Origin: Nucisporomicrobium flavum
GTDB lineage: Bacteria > Actinomycetota > Actinomycetes > Mycobacteriales > Micromonosporaceae
Length of the DNA: 64,000 bases
Assembly (NCBI RefSeq): GCF_016464385.1
Contig: NZ_JADMLH010000024.1
Coordinates: 47,927-111,926 of the forward strand
Direction: 5' to 3'
Below are positions 52,402-61,115 of this stretch, piece by piece. How positions within the stretch are numbered: position 1 is the stretch's first letter; each line of letters starts with the position of its first letter. Position numbers and translations under genes: made by a program. The notes below the pieces were generated by a model that saw only the letters and a list, made by a program, of their open reading frames with translations, ran no database searches and had not been told where the DNA came from.

Positions 52402-53682
52402 TCAGGGTCCGTCGTGGTGGTCCGGGTTCACCGACGGCAGGCTTCGTCCCAATTGCGCAAGCGGCGACAACGCCATCAGCACAGGCGACACCAGCATGCC
52501 CGCAGCCGCGACCACCAGCGCCGTGCGGAACCCCGTCTGCGCGGCGAGGAAGCCCCCGAGCAATGACCCGACCGGCGCCAGCCCCATGCCGGCGAAGCTG
52601 ATCGTCGCGGACACCCGGCCCTGCAGCGCCCCCGGGGTCAGCGCCTGCCGAACAGCCATGATCATGACATTGACCAGCTGACCGAGGGCGCCGAAGACCA
52701 GGTTCACGGCGATCAGCGCCACGACGGTACCCACCGATCCGCCGTGCAACGCCGCCACGCACAGCATCACGCCGTCACCCACGGCCGCGGCGACGACCAG
52801 CACCGGCCCGTACCCGAGACGGCTCGGGAGGCGAGCCGCCAGCAGCGAACCGATCAGCGCGCCCGGCCCGGTCGCGGCGAGCGTCAGTCCGATGGTCGCG
52901 CCGGACAGGTGCAGCTCGCGTGGCAGGAACAGCAGGTACGCCGTCATCGTGGCGGCGAAGAAGAACTGGAATGCCGCCGAGGCGAGGCACACCGTACGCA
53001 GCGAGGCGTCGCCGGCCACGAAGCGGAGGCCCTCGTGGATCTGCCGGTGGATCCGCGGGCGGCGGTGGGGGCGTGGGGGCAGCTCCTCGCGCTGCCGCAT
53101 GCGGGCGATGGACACGAACGACGTCACGAAGAACGCGGCGCCGGCCGCGACGGCGGCGGGTGCGGACAGCAGGGAGGTCATCGCGCCGCCGAGGGCGGGA
53201 CCGCCGATCTGGGCCGCCGACCTGCTGGCCTCGACCGCGCTGTTCGCCTGCAGGAGCTGCTCACGCCGGACGAGGCGGACCAGGCCGGCCTGGTAGGCGA
53301 CGTCGAAGAGCACCGACAGGGAACCGACGGCGAACGCGACCATCAGCAGGGCCGTCAGGTTCAACCCCCTCACCAGGGCCGCCACGGCGGCCGCGCCCAG
53401 CACGAGCGCACGGCCCAGGTCGGTCAGGGTCATGACGGTGCGGGTCCGCCACCTGTCCACCCACACGCCGGCGAAGAGGGTGAGCAGCAGCTGCGGCGCC
53501 TGCCCGACCGCGCGCAGGACGCCCAGCTGATCGGCGCCGACCTGCAGGGTCAAGACCGCGAGGAGCGGCAGGACCGTCAGGCTCGTCTGCTCGCCCAGCT
53601 GGGAGGCGGTCTGGCCGGCCCAGAACGTACGGAAATCGGCGTCGCGCCGCAGCTGCGGCGCAGAGGGTCGAACGGAGGACAC
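52402..53682 (-). CDS. MFS exporter (MFS_3 / EntS-like)
   Basis: A 426-aa transporter with 12 membrane helices. The start is GTG 53682 (AAGGG 8–12 bases upstream); the frame continues 39 codons upstream to an ATG without a ribosome site. The N-terminus RPSAPQLRRDADFRTFWAGQ TASQLGEQ is typical of this family, followed by VDRWRTRTVMTLTDLGRAL, the motif-A loop of efflux MFS proteins. The second half begins VCLASAAFQFFFAATMTAYL, with GALIGSLLAARLPSRLGYG. These proteins export drugs or siderophores by proton antiport. It is divergent from the gene at 53893 and preceded by a 24-base near-perfect palindrome, probably its operator. Confidence 0.9.
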   Translation of the reverse strand: MSSVRPSAPQLRRDADFRTFWAGQTASQLGEQTSLTVLPLLAVLTLQVGADQLGVLRAVGQAPQLLLTLFAGVWVDRWRTRTVMTLTDLGRALVLGAAAVAALVRGLNLTALLMVAFAVGSLSVLFDVAYQAGLVRLVRREQLLQANSAVEASRSAAQIGGPALGGAMTSLLSAPAAVAAGAAFFVTSFVSIARMRQREELPPRPHRRPRIHRQIHEGLRFVAGDASLRTVCLASAAFQFFFAATMTAYLLFLPRELHLSGATIGLTLAATGPGALIGSLLAARLPSRLGYGPVLVVAAAVGDGVMLCVAALHGGSVGTVVALIAVNLVFGALGQLVNVMIMAVRQALTPGALQGRVSATISFAGMGLAPVGSLLGGFLAAQTGFRTALVVAAAGMLVSPVLMALSPLAQLGRSLPSVNPDHHDGP

Positions 53683-53712
53683 AGTGATCCCTTGGATGGC
53701 TGCGGACAAGGC

Positions 53713-53736
53713 CCACCGACCGTCGACGATCGGTGG
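53713..53736. promoter_or_regulatory. 24-base near-perfect palindrome upstream of the MFS gene
   Basis: CCACCGACCGTCGACGATCG followed by GTGG is palindromic except for one pair. It lies 31–54 bases upstream of the MFS GTG, where the promoter should be. Probably a repressor operator (TetR/MarR type). Confidence 0.7.
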
Positions 53737-53892
53737 TGGCGCTCGCTGTGCCGCGCGATTCAAGGGCAGCACGCGATGACAGGCCGATGGCGGCCTCAAC
53801 GGTCAACGCGTGCTCAACGACCGGGCATGTCTCAGCTCCTCGTGGCTCCTGGCCCCCGACCCTAGCCGGTGCGGCGCGGATAGGGTGGCCGG

Positions 53893-54207
53893 GTGTCTGC
53901 CGAAGAACTCCGCGTCGCGGTCCAGCGCCTGCTCAGCCAGGTCGGCCACTGGGAGACCGGCCGGTGGGAGGCCGCCGGGCCGTCCGGCGGCACCCGCGCC
54001 GATCACGTGTACGGGCTGGTCCAGCGCCTTGCCGACCTGGGCGCGCAGGCGGAACACCGCACCCCGCGGCCGGTGCCCCGGGAGCCGGACATGATCCTGC
54101 CCGACCAGCTGCGCGTGATGACCGACGACCTGCTCGCGGCGGGCGCCCCCGACGACGTCCTGGCCCGGGCGGCGGCCGACGTGCTCGCCGTACGCAAGGC
54201 ACTATGA
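53893..54207 (+). CDS. Small hypothetical protein
   Basis: A 104-aa protein from GTG 53893. It is helical, with two visible modules: RVAVQRLLSQVGHWETGRWE and ILPDQLRVMTDDLLAAGAPD, then DVLARAAADVLAVRKAL. No metal site, membrane helix or signal peptide. A codon bias matching its neighbours supports it as a real gene. I have no family name; the pattern recalls small conserved actinomycete proteins. It ends 3 bases before a strong hairpin that also serves the convergent thiolase gene. Confidence 0.65.
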   Translation: MSAEELRVAVQRLLSQVGHWETGRWEAAGPSGGTRADHVYGLVQRLADLGAQAEHRTPRPVPREPDMILPDQLRVMTDDLLAAGAPDDVLARAAADVLAVRKAL

Positions 54208-54209
54208 GA

Positions 54210-54251
54210 TCCGCCGGGCCCGGCGCGTCGAGCGCAGCCGGACCCGGCGGA
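54210..54251. terminator. Bidirectional hairpin between convergent genes
   Basis: TCCGCCGGGCCCGG (54210–54223) pairs with CCGGACCCGGCGGA (54238–54251), with one mismatch, loop about 14 bases. It separates the 104-aa gene from the end of the thiolase gene at 54265. Confidence 0.75.
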
Positions 54252-54264
54252 CGTTTCTGGGGTG

Positions 54265-55509
54265 TCAGCTCAGGCGCTCGAGCACCATCGCCATGCCCTG
54301 GCCGCCACCGACGCACATCGTCTCGAGGCCGATGCTCTTGTCGTGCCAGTCGAGCGAGTTCAGCAGCGTGCCGGTGATGCGGGCGCCGGTCATGCCGAAC
54401 GGGTGACCGACCGCGATCGCGCCGCCGTTGACGTTGAGCTTCTCGATCGGGATGCCGAGGTCCTGGTACGACGGGATGACCTGGGCCGCGAACGCCTCGT
54501 TGATCTCCACCAGGTCGACGTCGCCGATGCCCATGCCGGCCCGCTTGAGCGCCTGCTTGGACGCCTCGACCGGGCCGAGTCCCATGATCTCCGGGGAGAG
54601 CGCGGTGACGCCCGTGGAGACGATCCGGGCGAGCGGCGTGATGCCCAGCTCGCGGGCCTTGGTGTCGCTCATGATGACCACGGCCGCGGCGCCGTCGTTC
54701 AGCGGGCAGCAGTTGCCGGCGGTGACCCGGCCGTCGGGGCGGAACACCGGCTTGAGGCCGGCCACGCCCTCCATCGTCACGCCGGGGCGGGGCCCGTCGT
54801 CGAGCGAGACGACCGTGCCGTCCGGGGTGGTCACCGGCGTGATCTCCCGGGCCCAGAAGCCGTTGGCGATGGCTTTCTCGGCGAGGTTCTGGCTGCGTAC
54901 GCCGAACTCGTCCATCTCCTCGCGGGACACGCCCTTGAGCTGGGCGAGGTTCTCCGCGGTCTGGCCCATCGCGATGTAGATGTCCGGGAGCTTGCCGTCC
55001 TCGCGCGGGTCGTGCCAGGTGCGGCCACCCTGCGCGTACTCGGCGGTGCGGGCGCGGGCCTCGTCGAACTGCGGGTTCTCCCAGCCGCCGCCGACCAGCG
55101 CCTGCGCCTCGGAGGGCAGGCCGTCGGAGCTGCCGCGGGCGAACCGGGACACGGTCTCCACACCGGCCGAGACGAAGATGTCGCCCTCGCCGGCCTTGAT
55201 CGCGTGGAACGCCATCCGGGTGGTCTGCAGCGACGAGGAGCAGTAGCGGGTGACGGTCGCGCCGGGCAGGCCGTCCAGGCCCAGCTTGGTGGCGACCACG
55301 CGGGCCATGTTGAAGCCCTGCTCGCCGCCGGGCAGGCCGCAGCCCAGGTAGAGGTCCTCGATGAGGGTCCGGTCGAGCTGCGGCACCTTGGCCAGCGCGG
55401 CGTCGACGATGGTGGTGGCGAGGTCGTCGGGGCGCAGGTCCTTCAGCGACCCCTTGACGGCACGGCCGATCGGGGAGCGGGCGGTGGCGACGATGACGGC
55501 TTCCGGCAT
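54265..55509 (-). CDS. Acetyl-CoA C-acyltransferase (thiolase)
   Basis: A 414-aa thiolase from ATG 55509: MPEAVIVATARSPIGRAVKG. The catalytic Cys90 is in TVTRYCSSSLQTTRMAFHAI, the catalytic His in EINEAFAAQVIPS and GGAIAVGHPFGMTGAR, and the second Cys in METMCVGGGQGMAM. Thiolases either condense acetyl-CoA units or cleave 3-ketoacyl-CoA in fatty acid degradation. The length and the SVSRF-type substrate loop (ETVSRFARGSSDGLPS) fit FadA-like degradative enzymes. No fadB neighbour is present, so it is free-standing. Its stop is 14 bases from the bidirectional terminator. Confidence 0.95.
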   Translation of the reverse strand: MPEAVIVATARSPIGRAVKGSLKDLRPDDLATTIVDAALAKVPQLDRTLIEDLYLGCGLPGGEQGFNMARVVATKLGLDGLPGATVTRYCSSSLQTTRMAFHAIKAGEGDIFVSAGVETVSRFARGSSDGLPSEAQALVGGGWENPQFDEARARTAEYAQGGRTWHDPREDGKLPDIYIAMGQTAENLAQLKGVSREEMDEFGVRSQNLAEKAIANGFWAREITPVTTPDGTVVSLDDGPRPGVTMEGVAGLKPVFRPDGRVTAGNCCPLNDGAAAVVIMSDTKARELGITPLARIVSTGVTALSPEIMGLGPVEASKQALKRAGMGIGDVDLVEINEAFAAQVIPSYQDLGIPIEKLNVNGGAIAVGHPFGMTGARITGTLLNSLDWHDKSIGLETMCVGGGQGMAMVLERLS

Positions 55510-55579
55510 GGCCCAACGTTAACGCGCCGGTAACTTATGGCGGTAGCGCAACTTTGTCACACCGGAATGTCGTCATTCG

Positions 55580-56386
55580 TCATTCCTGGATCGAGCGCCG
55601 CCCGGCCGCCTGAGCCGCGTCGAACACCGCCGGATAGAGGGCGTGCGCCCACACCCGATAGCCGTCCGCGGAGGGGTGGTAGCCGTCGTAGCAGAGCGTC
55701 CCCGCGTCCGCCCGGAACACCGCACCGGTCTCCTCGGCGAGGTCCACCACCACGCCGCCGGCCTTGGACACCGCCTCCGCCTGGGCCTTCGCCACCCGCC
55801 GACCGAGCCAGCCGGTGACCTGCCGCAGCGGCTGGGCGATGGAGCGTACGGCGCCGAGGTCGGGGCAGGTCCCCACGACGACCTGGACGCCGGCGTCGCG
55901 CAGCCGCTTGACCGCGTTGAACAGGTGCTCGGCGGACTCCTCCGGGCTGCGCAGGACGGTCGCGTCGTGCGCGCCGACCAGCACCACCGCCACGTCGGGC
56001 CGGTCGCCGAGCAGCGCGCGGGCCACCTGGGTCGTCAGGTCGGCGGAGCGTGAGCCGGCCACCCCGACGCTGGACAGCAGCACATGCCGCCGGCCGGTCT
56101 CCGGGGTGCCGTCCGCGAGCAGCCGGGCGAGCTGGCCGCCGACGGTCTCGGAGAGCCACTCCACGCCGACCCCGATCGCCGCGGCGTCGCCGAGCAGCAC
56201 CAGCCGCAGCGCGGGCGCCGCCGAGGGGCCCATCGACGTGCGCAGGGCCAGGCCCATCGTCGGCTTCGCGTACCGCCGGGTGCGCGCGGCTATCGCCTCG
56301 CCGGCCAGCAGGGCGACGCCGCCCACGGCCGACGCGAAGAGCGTCGTGGCCGTCGCCTTGCCGATCCGTCCGGTCAGGCCCGTCAT
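55580..56386 (-). CDS. SGNH-fold protein lacking the catalytic serine
   Basis: A 268-aa protein from ATG 56386, with GGGAGG just upstream. An N-terminal anchor (TTLFASAVGGVALLAGEAIA, about 14–33) is followed by an SGNH domain. The block-I motif, normally GDSxxxG, reads LRLVLLGDAAAIGVGV: the serine nucleophile is Ala68. Block III, normally GxND, reads VLVGAHDATVL (Asn to His). Block V, YDGYHPSADGYRVWA, keeps the Asp and His. The protein is therefore probably not an esterase by the usual mechanism. It is 56 bases downstream of, and paralogous to, the intact SGNH gene at 56443, so it looks like a duplicated, re-purposed binding protein. Confidence 0.85.
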   Translation of the reverse strand: MTGLTGRIGKATATTLFASAVGGVALLAGEAIAARTRRYAKPTMGLALRTSMGPSAAPALRLVLLGDAAAIGVGVEWLSETVGGQLARLLADGTPETGRRHVLLSSVGVAGSRSADLTTQVARALLGDRPDVAVVLVGAHDATVLRSPEESAEHLFNAVKRLRDAGVQVVVGTCPDLGAVRSIAQPLRQVTGWLGRRVAKAQAEAVSKAGGVVVDLAEETGAVFRADAGTLCYDGYHPSADGYRVWAHALYPAVFDAAQAAGRRSIQE

Positions 56387-56442
56387 GTCGCCTCCCTGCC
56401 GCAGTGCCCGCGCCCGCCCGGGGGCGAGCGCTGCCCGGTCCG

Positions 56443-57678
56443 TCACTCGACGGCCGCTTGATGATCCTCCGAGGTCCAGCCTACGGCCCCGGGACGCGAC
56501 CGGCCGGTCCCGCCGGTAACACGAGTACCCATCCGGCCCGCGACATGCGCACCCGCACGCCGCCATGCGCCGCGCAGCGCCTGGGAACCGTCGGACCATC
56601 CCGCGACGGCCGCGTGCCGCGCCGTTTCCGCAGCTGAGGGCTCTGCCGAGCCGACCGGCTGCAGCGGCGCGGCCCGGTGCAGGAACCAGCTGCGCGGCTC
56701 GTCGAACCAGGGGTGCCGGCGCAGCTGCGCCCAGCGCCCGGCCGGCCCGCGCTCGCGCCCGTCGACCCGTGCCCCGCTGACCTCGGTGCCCGCCGCACGC
56801 GCCGCCTCGTGGGCGGCCTGCGGGAGCGTACGCACCCCGTCCGGCCCGGTGGCGGGAGCGCGGTCGTCCTCGCCGAGCACCGCCATCAGCGTCGGCATGA
56901 TGACCGCGGCGGCCCGGGCGTACCCCTCGACCGACGGGTGGAAGCGGTCGGCGCCGAACATGCGTACCGGATCCGCCGCGAATGTCGGGCCGAGCAGGTC
57001 GCAGAGCGAGACCGTCCTGCCGCCCGCCTCGACCACCGCGACCGTCTGCGCCGCCGCGAGCTGGCGGCTCCACGACCGGGCCAGCCAGCGCAGGGGCGGT
57101 TTGAGGGGCTGGATGACGCCGACGTCGGGGCAGGTGCCCACGACAACCTTGCAGCCGACCGCGCGCAACCGCCGGACCGCGTCACCGAGGTGGCGCACGG
57201 CCGAGGAGCGGTCGGAGACGTGGGTGATGTCGTTGCCGCCGATGATGATCACCGCGACCTCGGGGTCGTGCTCGAGCGCCGCCTCGACCTGGTAGCGCAG
57301 GCCGGCGGAGACCGCGCCGACCACGGCGAGCCGGTGCAGACGTACGGGCCGGCGCAGCCGCCGGGACACACCGGTGGCCAGCAGCGCTCCCGGCGTCTCG
57401 CGAGGGCGGTGGACGCCGTAGCCGGCGGCCGTGGAGTCACCGAGGACGACCATGCTCAGGGGCTTGCCGGGGAACTTCGTCCCGTACACCCCGTCGCCGC
57501 GCGGGGGCGGCGCCTCGGCCATCGGGATGATCCGGCGGGCGTCGGCCGCCTGGCGCAGCAGCACTCCCGCCGAGAGGAGAGTGAGGCCCGCCGCGGCTCC
57601 GGTGACACCGCCGGCCACCTGACCGGCGAACTTGATCCGCCGGCGTTCCGCCTCCGTCAAGGTCATTGCCTTGTGCAT
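56443..57678 (-). CDS. SGNH/GDSL hydrolase (esterase/lipase-like)
   Basis: A 411-aa protein from ATG 57678. An N-terminal anchor (FAGQVAGGVTGAAAGLTLLS, about 17–36) precedes a complete SGNH hydrolase: block I SMVVLGDSTAAGYGVH with Ser82, Gly in VVGAVSAGLRYQ, block III VIIIGGNDITHVSDRS, and block V DRFHPSVEGYARAA. A C-terminal extension of about 110 residues, rich in Arg and Pro, has no recognised fold. Such enzymes hydrolyse esters of lipids or glycans at the envelope. It precedes its degenerate paralogue in the same operon and is divergent from the DUF1232 gene at 57876. Confidence 0.9.
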   Translation of the reverse strand: MHKAMTLTEAERRRIKFAGQVAGGVTGAAAGLTLLSAGVLLRQAADARRIIPMAEAPPPRGDGVYGTKFPGKPLSMVVLGDSTAAGYGVHRPRETPGALLATGVSRRLRRPVRLHRLAVVGAVSAGLRYQVEAALEHDPEVAVIIIGGNDITHVSDRSSAVRHLGDAVRRLRAVGCKVVVGTCPDVGVIQPLKPPLRWLARSWSRQLAAAQTVAVVEAGGRTVSLCDLLGPTFAADPVRMFGADRFHPSVEGYARAAAVIMPTLMAVLGEDDRAPATGPDGVRTLPQAAHEAARAAGTEVSGARVDGRERGPAGRWAQLRRHPWFDEPRSWFLHRAAPLQPVGSAEPSAAETARHAAVAGWSDGSQALRGAWRRAGAHVAGRMGTRVTGGTGRSRPGAVGWTSEDHQAAVE

Positions 57679-57875
57679 GCTCTCCCTCGCTTTCGCTCGG
57701 CGGGAACCTGCCCTTCAGCCGATGCAGCACCACATCTGTGTCTCACAGCACCGGCGTACAGCGATGGTGGGGTCTTCGAGGCTAGCGCGGAAGTGCGACA
57801 AAAGTCTGAACTCTGCGCCGAGCGGGCACAACTGGCAGGTGGACGTCATGCTGGAGAGAGCGAAAGGGGACGACC

Positions 57876-58232
57876 ATGGCCAAGACGTTGCGACGGGCTT
57901 CCGCGTTCGGCGCGCTCGCCAAGGCACTCGTGTCGGGGGCCCGCGGTGGCCCATCCCTCGGCAAGCGCATGGCCGCGCTGCCGCGGATGCTCAAGGCCAC
58001 GGCACGCGGCGAGTACGACGGCGGCATGCGGGTGATCATGATGACGGCCGCGACCGCGTACGTGGTCTCGCCGATCGACGTGATCCCCGAGGCCGCGCTG
58101 TTCGTGTTCGGGCTCGTCGACGACGCCGCGATGATCGCCTGGCTCGCGGGTTCCGTTCTGAGCGAGACCGAGCGGTTCATCCAGTGGGAGAAGCAACGCG
58201 ACGCCGTCCTGCCCGGGACCGTGGTGCCGTGA
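57876..58232 (+). CDS. DUF1232 (YkvA-type) membrane protein
   Basis: A 118-aa protein from ATG 57876, with AAAGGGGA upstream at 57860–57867. The DUF1232 signature is YVVSPIDVIPEAALFVFGLV DDAAMIAWLAG, a membrane-associated hairpin of two hydrophobic segments in which SPIDxIPD is the family mark (here with Glu). The N-terminus is basic (AKTLRRASAFGALAKALVSG). The function of the family is unknown; members occur near stress and envelope genes. A further gene, cbs, starts 53 bases downstream. Confidence 0.9.
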   Translation: MAKTLRRASAFGALAKALVSGARGGPSLGKRMAALPRMLKATARGEYDGGMRVIMMTAATAYVVSPIDVIPEAALFVFGLVDDAAMIAWLAGSVLSETERFIQWEKQRDAVLPGTVVP

Positions 58233-58285
58233 GCCGTAGGCTGGCCTGAGATTGCACTGGCCAGCACCGAGAAGGGCACAAAGAC

Positions 58286-59644
58286 GTGCGGTACTACGAC
58301 AACGTCGTCGAGATCATCGGGGACACCCCCCTCGTCCGGCTGCGGAGCGTCACCGAGGGTATCTCCGCGACCGTCCTCGCCAAGGTGGAGTACTTCAACC
58401 CCGGCGGGTCGGTGAAGGACCGGATCGCCGTACGGATGGTGGAGGACGCCGAGAAGGCCGGCATCCTGAAAGAGGGCGGCACCATCGTGGAGCCGACCAG
58501 CGGCAACACGGGCGTGGGGCTGGCCCTCGTCGCCCAGCTGCGCGGCTACCGGTGCGTCTTCGTCTGCCCGGACAAGGTCAGCGAGGACAAGCAGAACGTG
58601 CTGCGGGCGTACGGTGCCGAGGTGGTGGTCTGCCCGACCGCCGTCGCCCCCGAGGACCCGCGCTCCTACTACAACGTCTCGGACCGGCTGGCCCGTGAGA
58701 TCCCCGGCGCCTGGAAGCCCGACCAGTACAGCAACCCGGCGAACCCGCGCTCGCACTACGAGGAGACCGGCCCGGAGATCTGGAAGCAGACCGAGGGCCG
58801 CATCACGCACTTCGTGGCGGGCGTGGGCACCGGCGGCACGATCTCCGGTGTCGGCCGCTACCTCAAGGAGCAGGGCAACGTCCGCATCATCGGCGCCGAC
58901 CCCGAGGGCTCGGTCTACTCCGGGGGCACCGGCCGGCCGTACCTGGTCGAGGGCGTCGGCGAGGACTTCTGGCCGGAGACGTACGACCGCGGCGTCTGCG
59001 ACGAGGTCATCGAGGTGTCCGACTCGGACTCGTTCGAGATGACCCGCCGCCTGGCCCGCGAGGAGGGCCTGCTCGTCGGCGGCAGCTGCGGCATGGCGGT
59101 GGTGGCGGCGCTGGAGGCCGCTCGCAAGGCCGGCCCCGACGACGTCGTGGTGGTCCTGCTCCCCGACGGCGGACGCGGCTACCTTTCCAAGATCTTCAAC
59201 GACACCTGGATGGCCCGCTACGGCTTCCTCTCCACCGGCGACGGCACCCCCACGGTCGCCACGGCCCTGGAGTCCAAGGGCGGCACGATGCCCCCGCTCG
59301 TCCACGTCCACCCGACCGAGACGGTCCGCGACGCGATCGACTACATGCGCGAATACGGCATCAGCCAGCTCCCGGTCCTGAAGGCGGAACCGCCCGTGGT
59401 GACCGGCGAGGTGGCCGGCTCGATAGCGGAGAAGGCGCTGCTGGACGCGCTCTTCACCGGCCAGGCGCACCTGCACGACACGATCGAGCGGCACATGGGC
59501 GACCCGCTGCCGATGATCGGTGGCGGCCAGCCGGTGAGCGAGGCGGTCGCCCTCCTGGAGCACGCGGACGCGGCCATGGTCCTCATCGACGGCAAGCCCG
59601 CCGGCGTCCTCACCCGCCAGGACCTGCTCGCCCACCTGAGCTGA
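58286..59644 (+). CDS. cbs: Cystathionine beta-synthase
   Basis: A 452-aa PLP enzyme from GTG 58286. Schiff-base Lys44 in FNPGGSVKDRIAVRMVEDAE, the substrate-binding VEPTSGNTGVGLALVAQLRG, phosphate-binding GVGTGGTISGVGRYLKEQGN, and GGSCGMAVVAALEAAR. The C-terminal 120 residues (HVHPTETVRDAIDYMREYGI to LTRQDLLAHLS) form a pair of CBS (Bateman) domains, so it is the full-length regulated form; S-adenosylmethionine is the usual ligand. It condenses serine (or O-acetylserine) with homocysteine to cystathionine, or uses sulfide to give cysteine. Actinomycetes use it in reverse transsulfuration. No cystathionine gamma-lyase is in the window. Confidence 0.96.
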   Translation: MRYYDNVVEIIGDTPLVRLRSVTEGISATVLAKVEYFNPGGSVKDRIAVRMVEDAEKAGILKEGGTIVEPTSGNTGVGLALVAQLRGYRCVFVCPDKVSEDKQNVLRAYGAEVVVCPTAVAPEDPRSYYNVSDRLAREIPGAWKPDQYSNPANPRSHYEETGPEIWKQTEGRITHFVAGVGTGGTISGVGRYLKEQGNVRIIGADPEGSVYSGGTGRPYLVEGVGEDFWPETYDRGVCDEVIEVSDSDSFEMTRRLAREEGLLVGGSCGMAVVAALEAARKAGPDDVVVVLLPDGGRGYLSKIFNDTWMARYGFLSTGDGTPTVATALESKGGTMPPLVHVHPTETVRDAIDYMREYGISQLPVLKAEPPVVTGEVAGSIAEKALLDALFTGQAHLHDTIERHMGDPLPMIGGGQPVSEAVALLEHADAAMVLIDGKPAGVLTRQDLLAHLS

Positions 59645-59649
59645 TGGAC

Positions 59650-59680
59650 GAAGCGCGCGGCTGCGTCGGCCGCGCGCTTC
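59650..59680. terminator. Bidirectional terminator between cbs and the HtrA-like gene
   Basis: GAAGCGCGCGGC, loop TGCGTCG, GCCGCGCGCTTC: a perfect 12-base stem 5 bases after the cbs stop and one base before the stop of the convergent gene at 59682. Confidence 0.88.
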
Positions 59681-59681
59681 C

Positions 59682-60626
59682 TCAGCGCAGTTCTTCGGGG
59701 ACCGACACGACGTCGACCAGCGCATTCTTACGCAGGACCGTGATCGGGAGGTTCTTGCCGATCGCGGGCCCGAGCATGAGCCGTTGCAGCGCCTGCACGG
59801 TCTGCACCGGCTCGCCGCCGGCGGTGATGAGGATGTCGCCCAGGTAGATGCCCGCCGTGCCGGCCGGGCTGCCGGGGACGACTTCCACGACCCGCAGGCC
59901 CAGCTTCTGGTTGAGGCGTTCGGCCAGCGGCGGCGGCAGCGGGACCGGGACGCCCGCGACGCCGAGCCAGGCCCGGCGGACCCGTCCGGCGCCGACGAGC
60001 TCGCCGATGATCTGGCGGGTGGTCCGGTTGATCGGTACGGCCAGGCCGAGGCCGTACCCCGCGACCGCCGTGTTGATGCCGACGACCGTGCCGCCGGAGT
60101 CGGCCAGCGCGCCGCCCGAGTTGCCCGGGTTGAGCGCCGCGTCGGTCTGGATGACGTTGTCGATGATGCGGACGCGCCGGCCGTCGCGGGCCGGCAGGGA
60201 CCGGCCGAGGCCGGAGACGACGCCGGCCGTCACGGAGCCGGCGAGGCCCATGGGGTTGCCGACGGCCACGACGAGCTGGCCGATGCGCAGGTTCTCGGCG
60301 TCGCCGAGCGGTGCGGCCGGGGCGCCGAGGTTGTGCACCCGGACCACCGCGAGGTCGGACAGCACGTCGGCGCCGACCACGTCGAAGCGGGTCTCGGTCC
60401 CGTCGGCGAAGGAGGCGGTGCCGGCGTTCGCGCCGGCGACCACGTGGGCGTTGGTGAGCAGGAATCCGTCGTCGGTGAACGTCACCGCCGAGCCGGCCCC
60501 GGCGCCCCGCGGGGTACGCACGCTGAGCGCGGCGACCGACGGCAGGAGACCGGCGGCGACGCCGGTGACAACCCGGCTGTACGCGTCGAGCGCCGCGCTC
60601 TCGGCGCCCGTGTGTTCGGTGTCCAT
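59682..60626 (-). CDS. HtrA/DegP-like S1C serine protease with a PDZ domain
   Basis: A 314-aa protein from ATG 60626. Trypsin-like catalytic triad: His61 in LLTNAHVVAGA, Asp91 in VLSDLAVVRVHN, Ser170 in ALNPGNSGGALAD. The C-terminal PDZ domain (about 225–314) includes LGLRVVEVVPGSPAGTAGIY LGDILITAGGEPVQTVQALQ. HtrA proteases degrade or refold damaged proteins. Unusually there is no membrane anchor or signal peptide before the protease domain, so the product seems cytoplasmic, or a start further upstream is used. Its stop is one base from a bidirectional hairpin. It is divergent from the small gene at 60801. Confidence 0.93.
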   Translation of the reverse strand: MDTEHTGAESAALDAYSRVVTGVAAGLLPSVAALSVRTPRGAGAGSAVTFTDDGFLLTNAHVVAGANAGTASFADGTETRFDVVGADVLSDLAVVRVHNLGAPAAPLGDAENLRIGQLVVAVGNPMGLAGSVTAGVVSGLGRSLPARDGRRVRIIDNVIQTDAALNPGNSGGALADSGGTVVGINTAVAGYGLGLAVPINRTTRQIIGELVGAGRVRRAWLGVAGVPVPLPPPLAERLNQKLGLRVVEVVPGSPAGTAGIYLGDILITAGGEPVQTVQALQRLMLGPAIGKNLPITVLRKNALVDVVSVPEELR

Positions 60627-60800
60627 GGCATCGTCAACGCCCCCGCCGCCGCATCGATGTCCGTACGCCGTCCGCCCACGGCGAACATCGGCCGTCACAG
60701 ATAGTCGCGAAGGTCGCACACTCAGTCCGATCGGCGGGTGGCGTCCGGGGGTTGTATGGGGTGCGACAGAGCTGCACTCGTCCCGGGAGGTTCGGAGAAG

Positions 60801-61115
60801 ATGGCCATCGTCGACCAGAACATGCCGGCCGGCATCGTGGACCGGCTGCTCTGGCAGGACGCCCAGCAGATGCTGGGGCGGCACGCCGAAGCCGGTCACG
60901 ACGGCAACTGTGTCTGGTGCGGATGGCGGTGGCCGTGCGCGCCACGGCGCCTCGCCGAACGCGCCGAGACCGCGTCCCGACGCCCGTGGCGCGAGGCGTG
61001 GACGCTGCGGCACGACCTCAACAGCCTGCGCGACATCCCCGGCGTCTTCGACGACAACCGGGTACGCCGCGAGGTCCGCAAGACCGACGACCTGAACCGA
61101 GGCTATTTCGACTGA
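60801..61115 (+). CDS. Small Cys/Trp-rich hypothetical protein
   Basis: A 104-aa protein from ATG 60801 (GGGAGG and CGGAGAAG upstream; a GTG or ATG further upstream is less likely). N-terminus MAIVDQNMPAGIVDRLLWQD, then a CxxC-type cluster DGNCVWCGWRWPCAPRRLAE with three Cys and two Trp, then helical WTLRHDLNSLRDIPGVFDDN and a charged end. Three cysteines plus His (HAEAGHDGNC) could bind zinc. No named family is recognised. Similar small proteins occur widely in Micromonosporaceae, as I recall. It stands alone, divergent from the protease gene. Confidence 0.72.
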   Translation: MAIVDQNMPAGIVDRLLWQDAQQMLGRHAEAGHDGNCVWCGWRWPCAPRRLAERAETASRRPWREAWTLRHDLNSLRDIPGVFDDNRVRREVRKTDDLNRGYFD

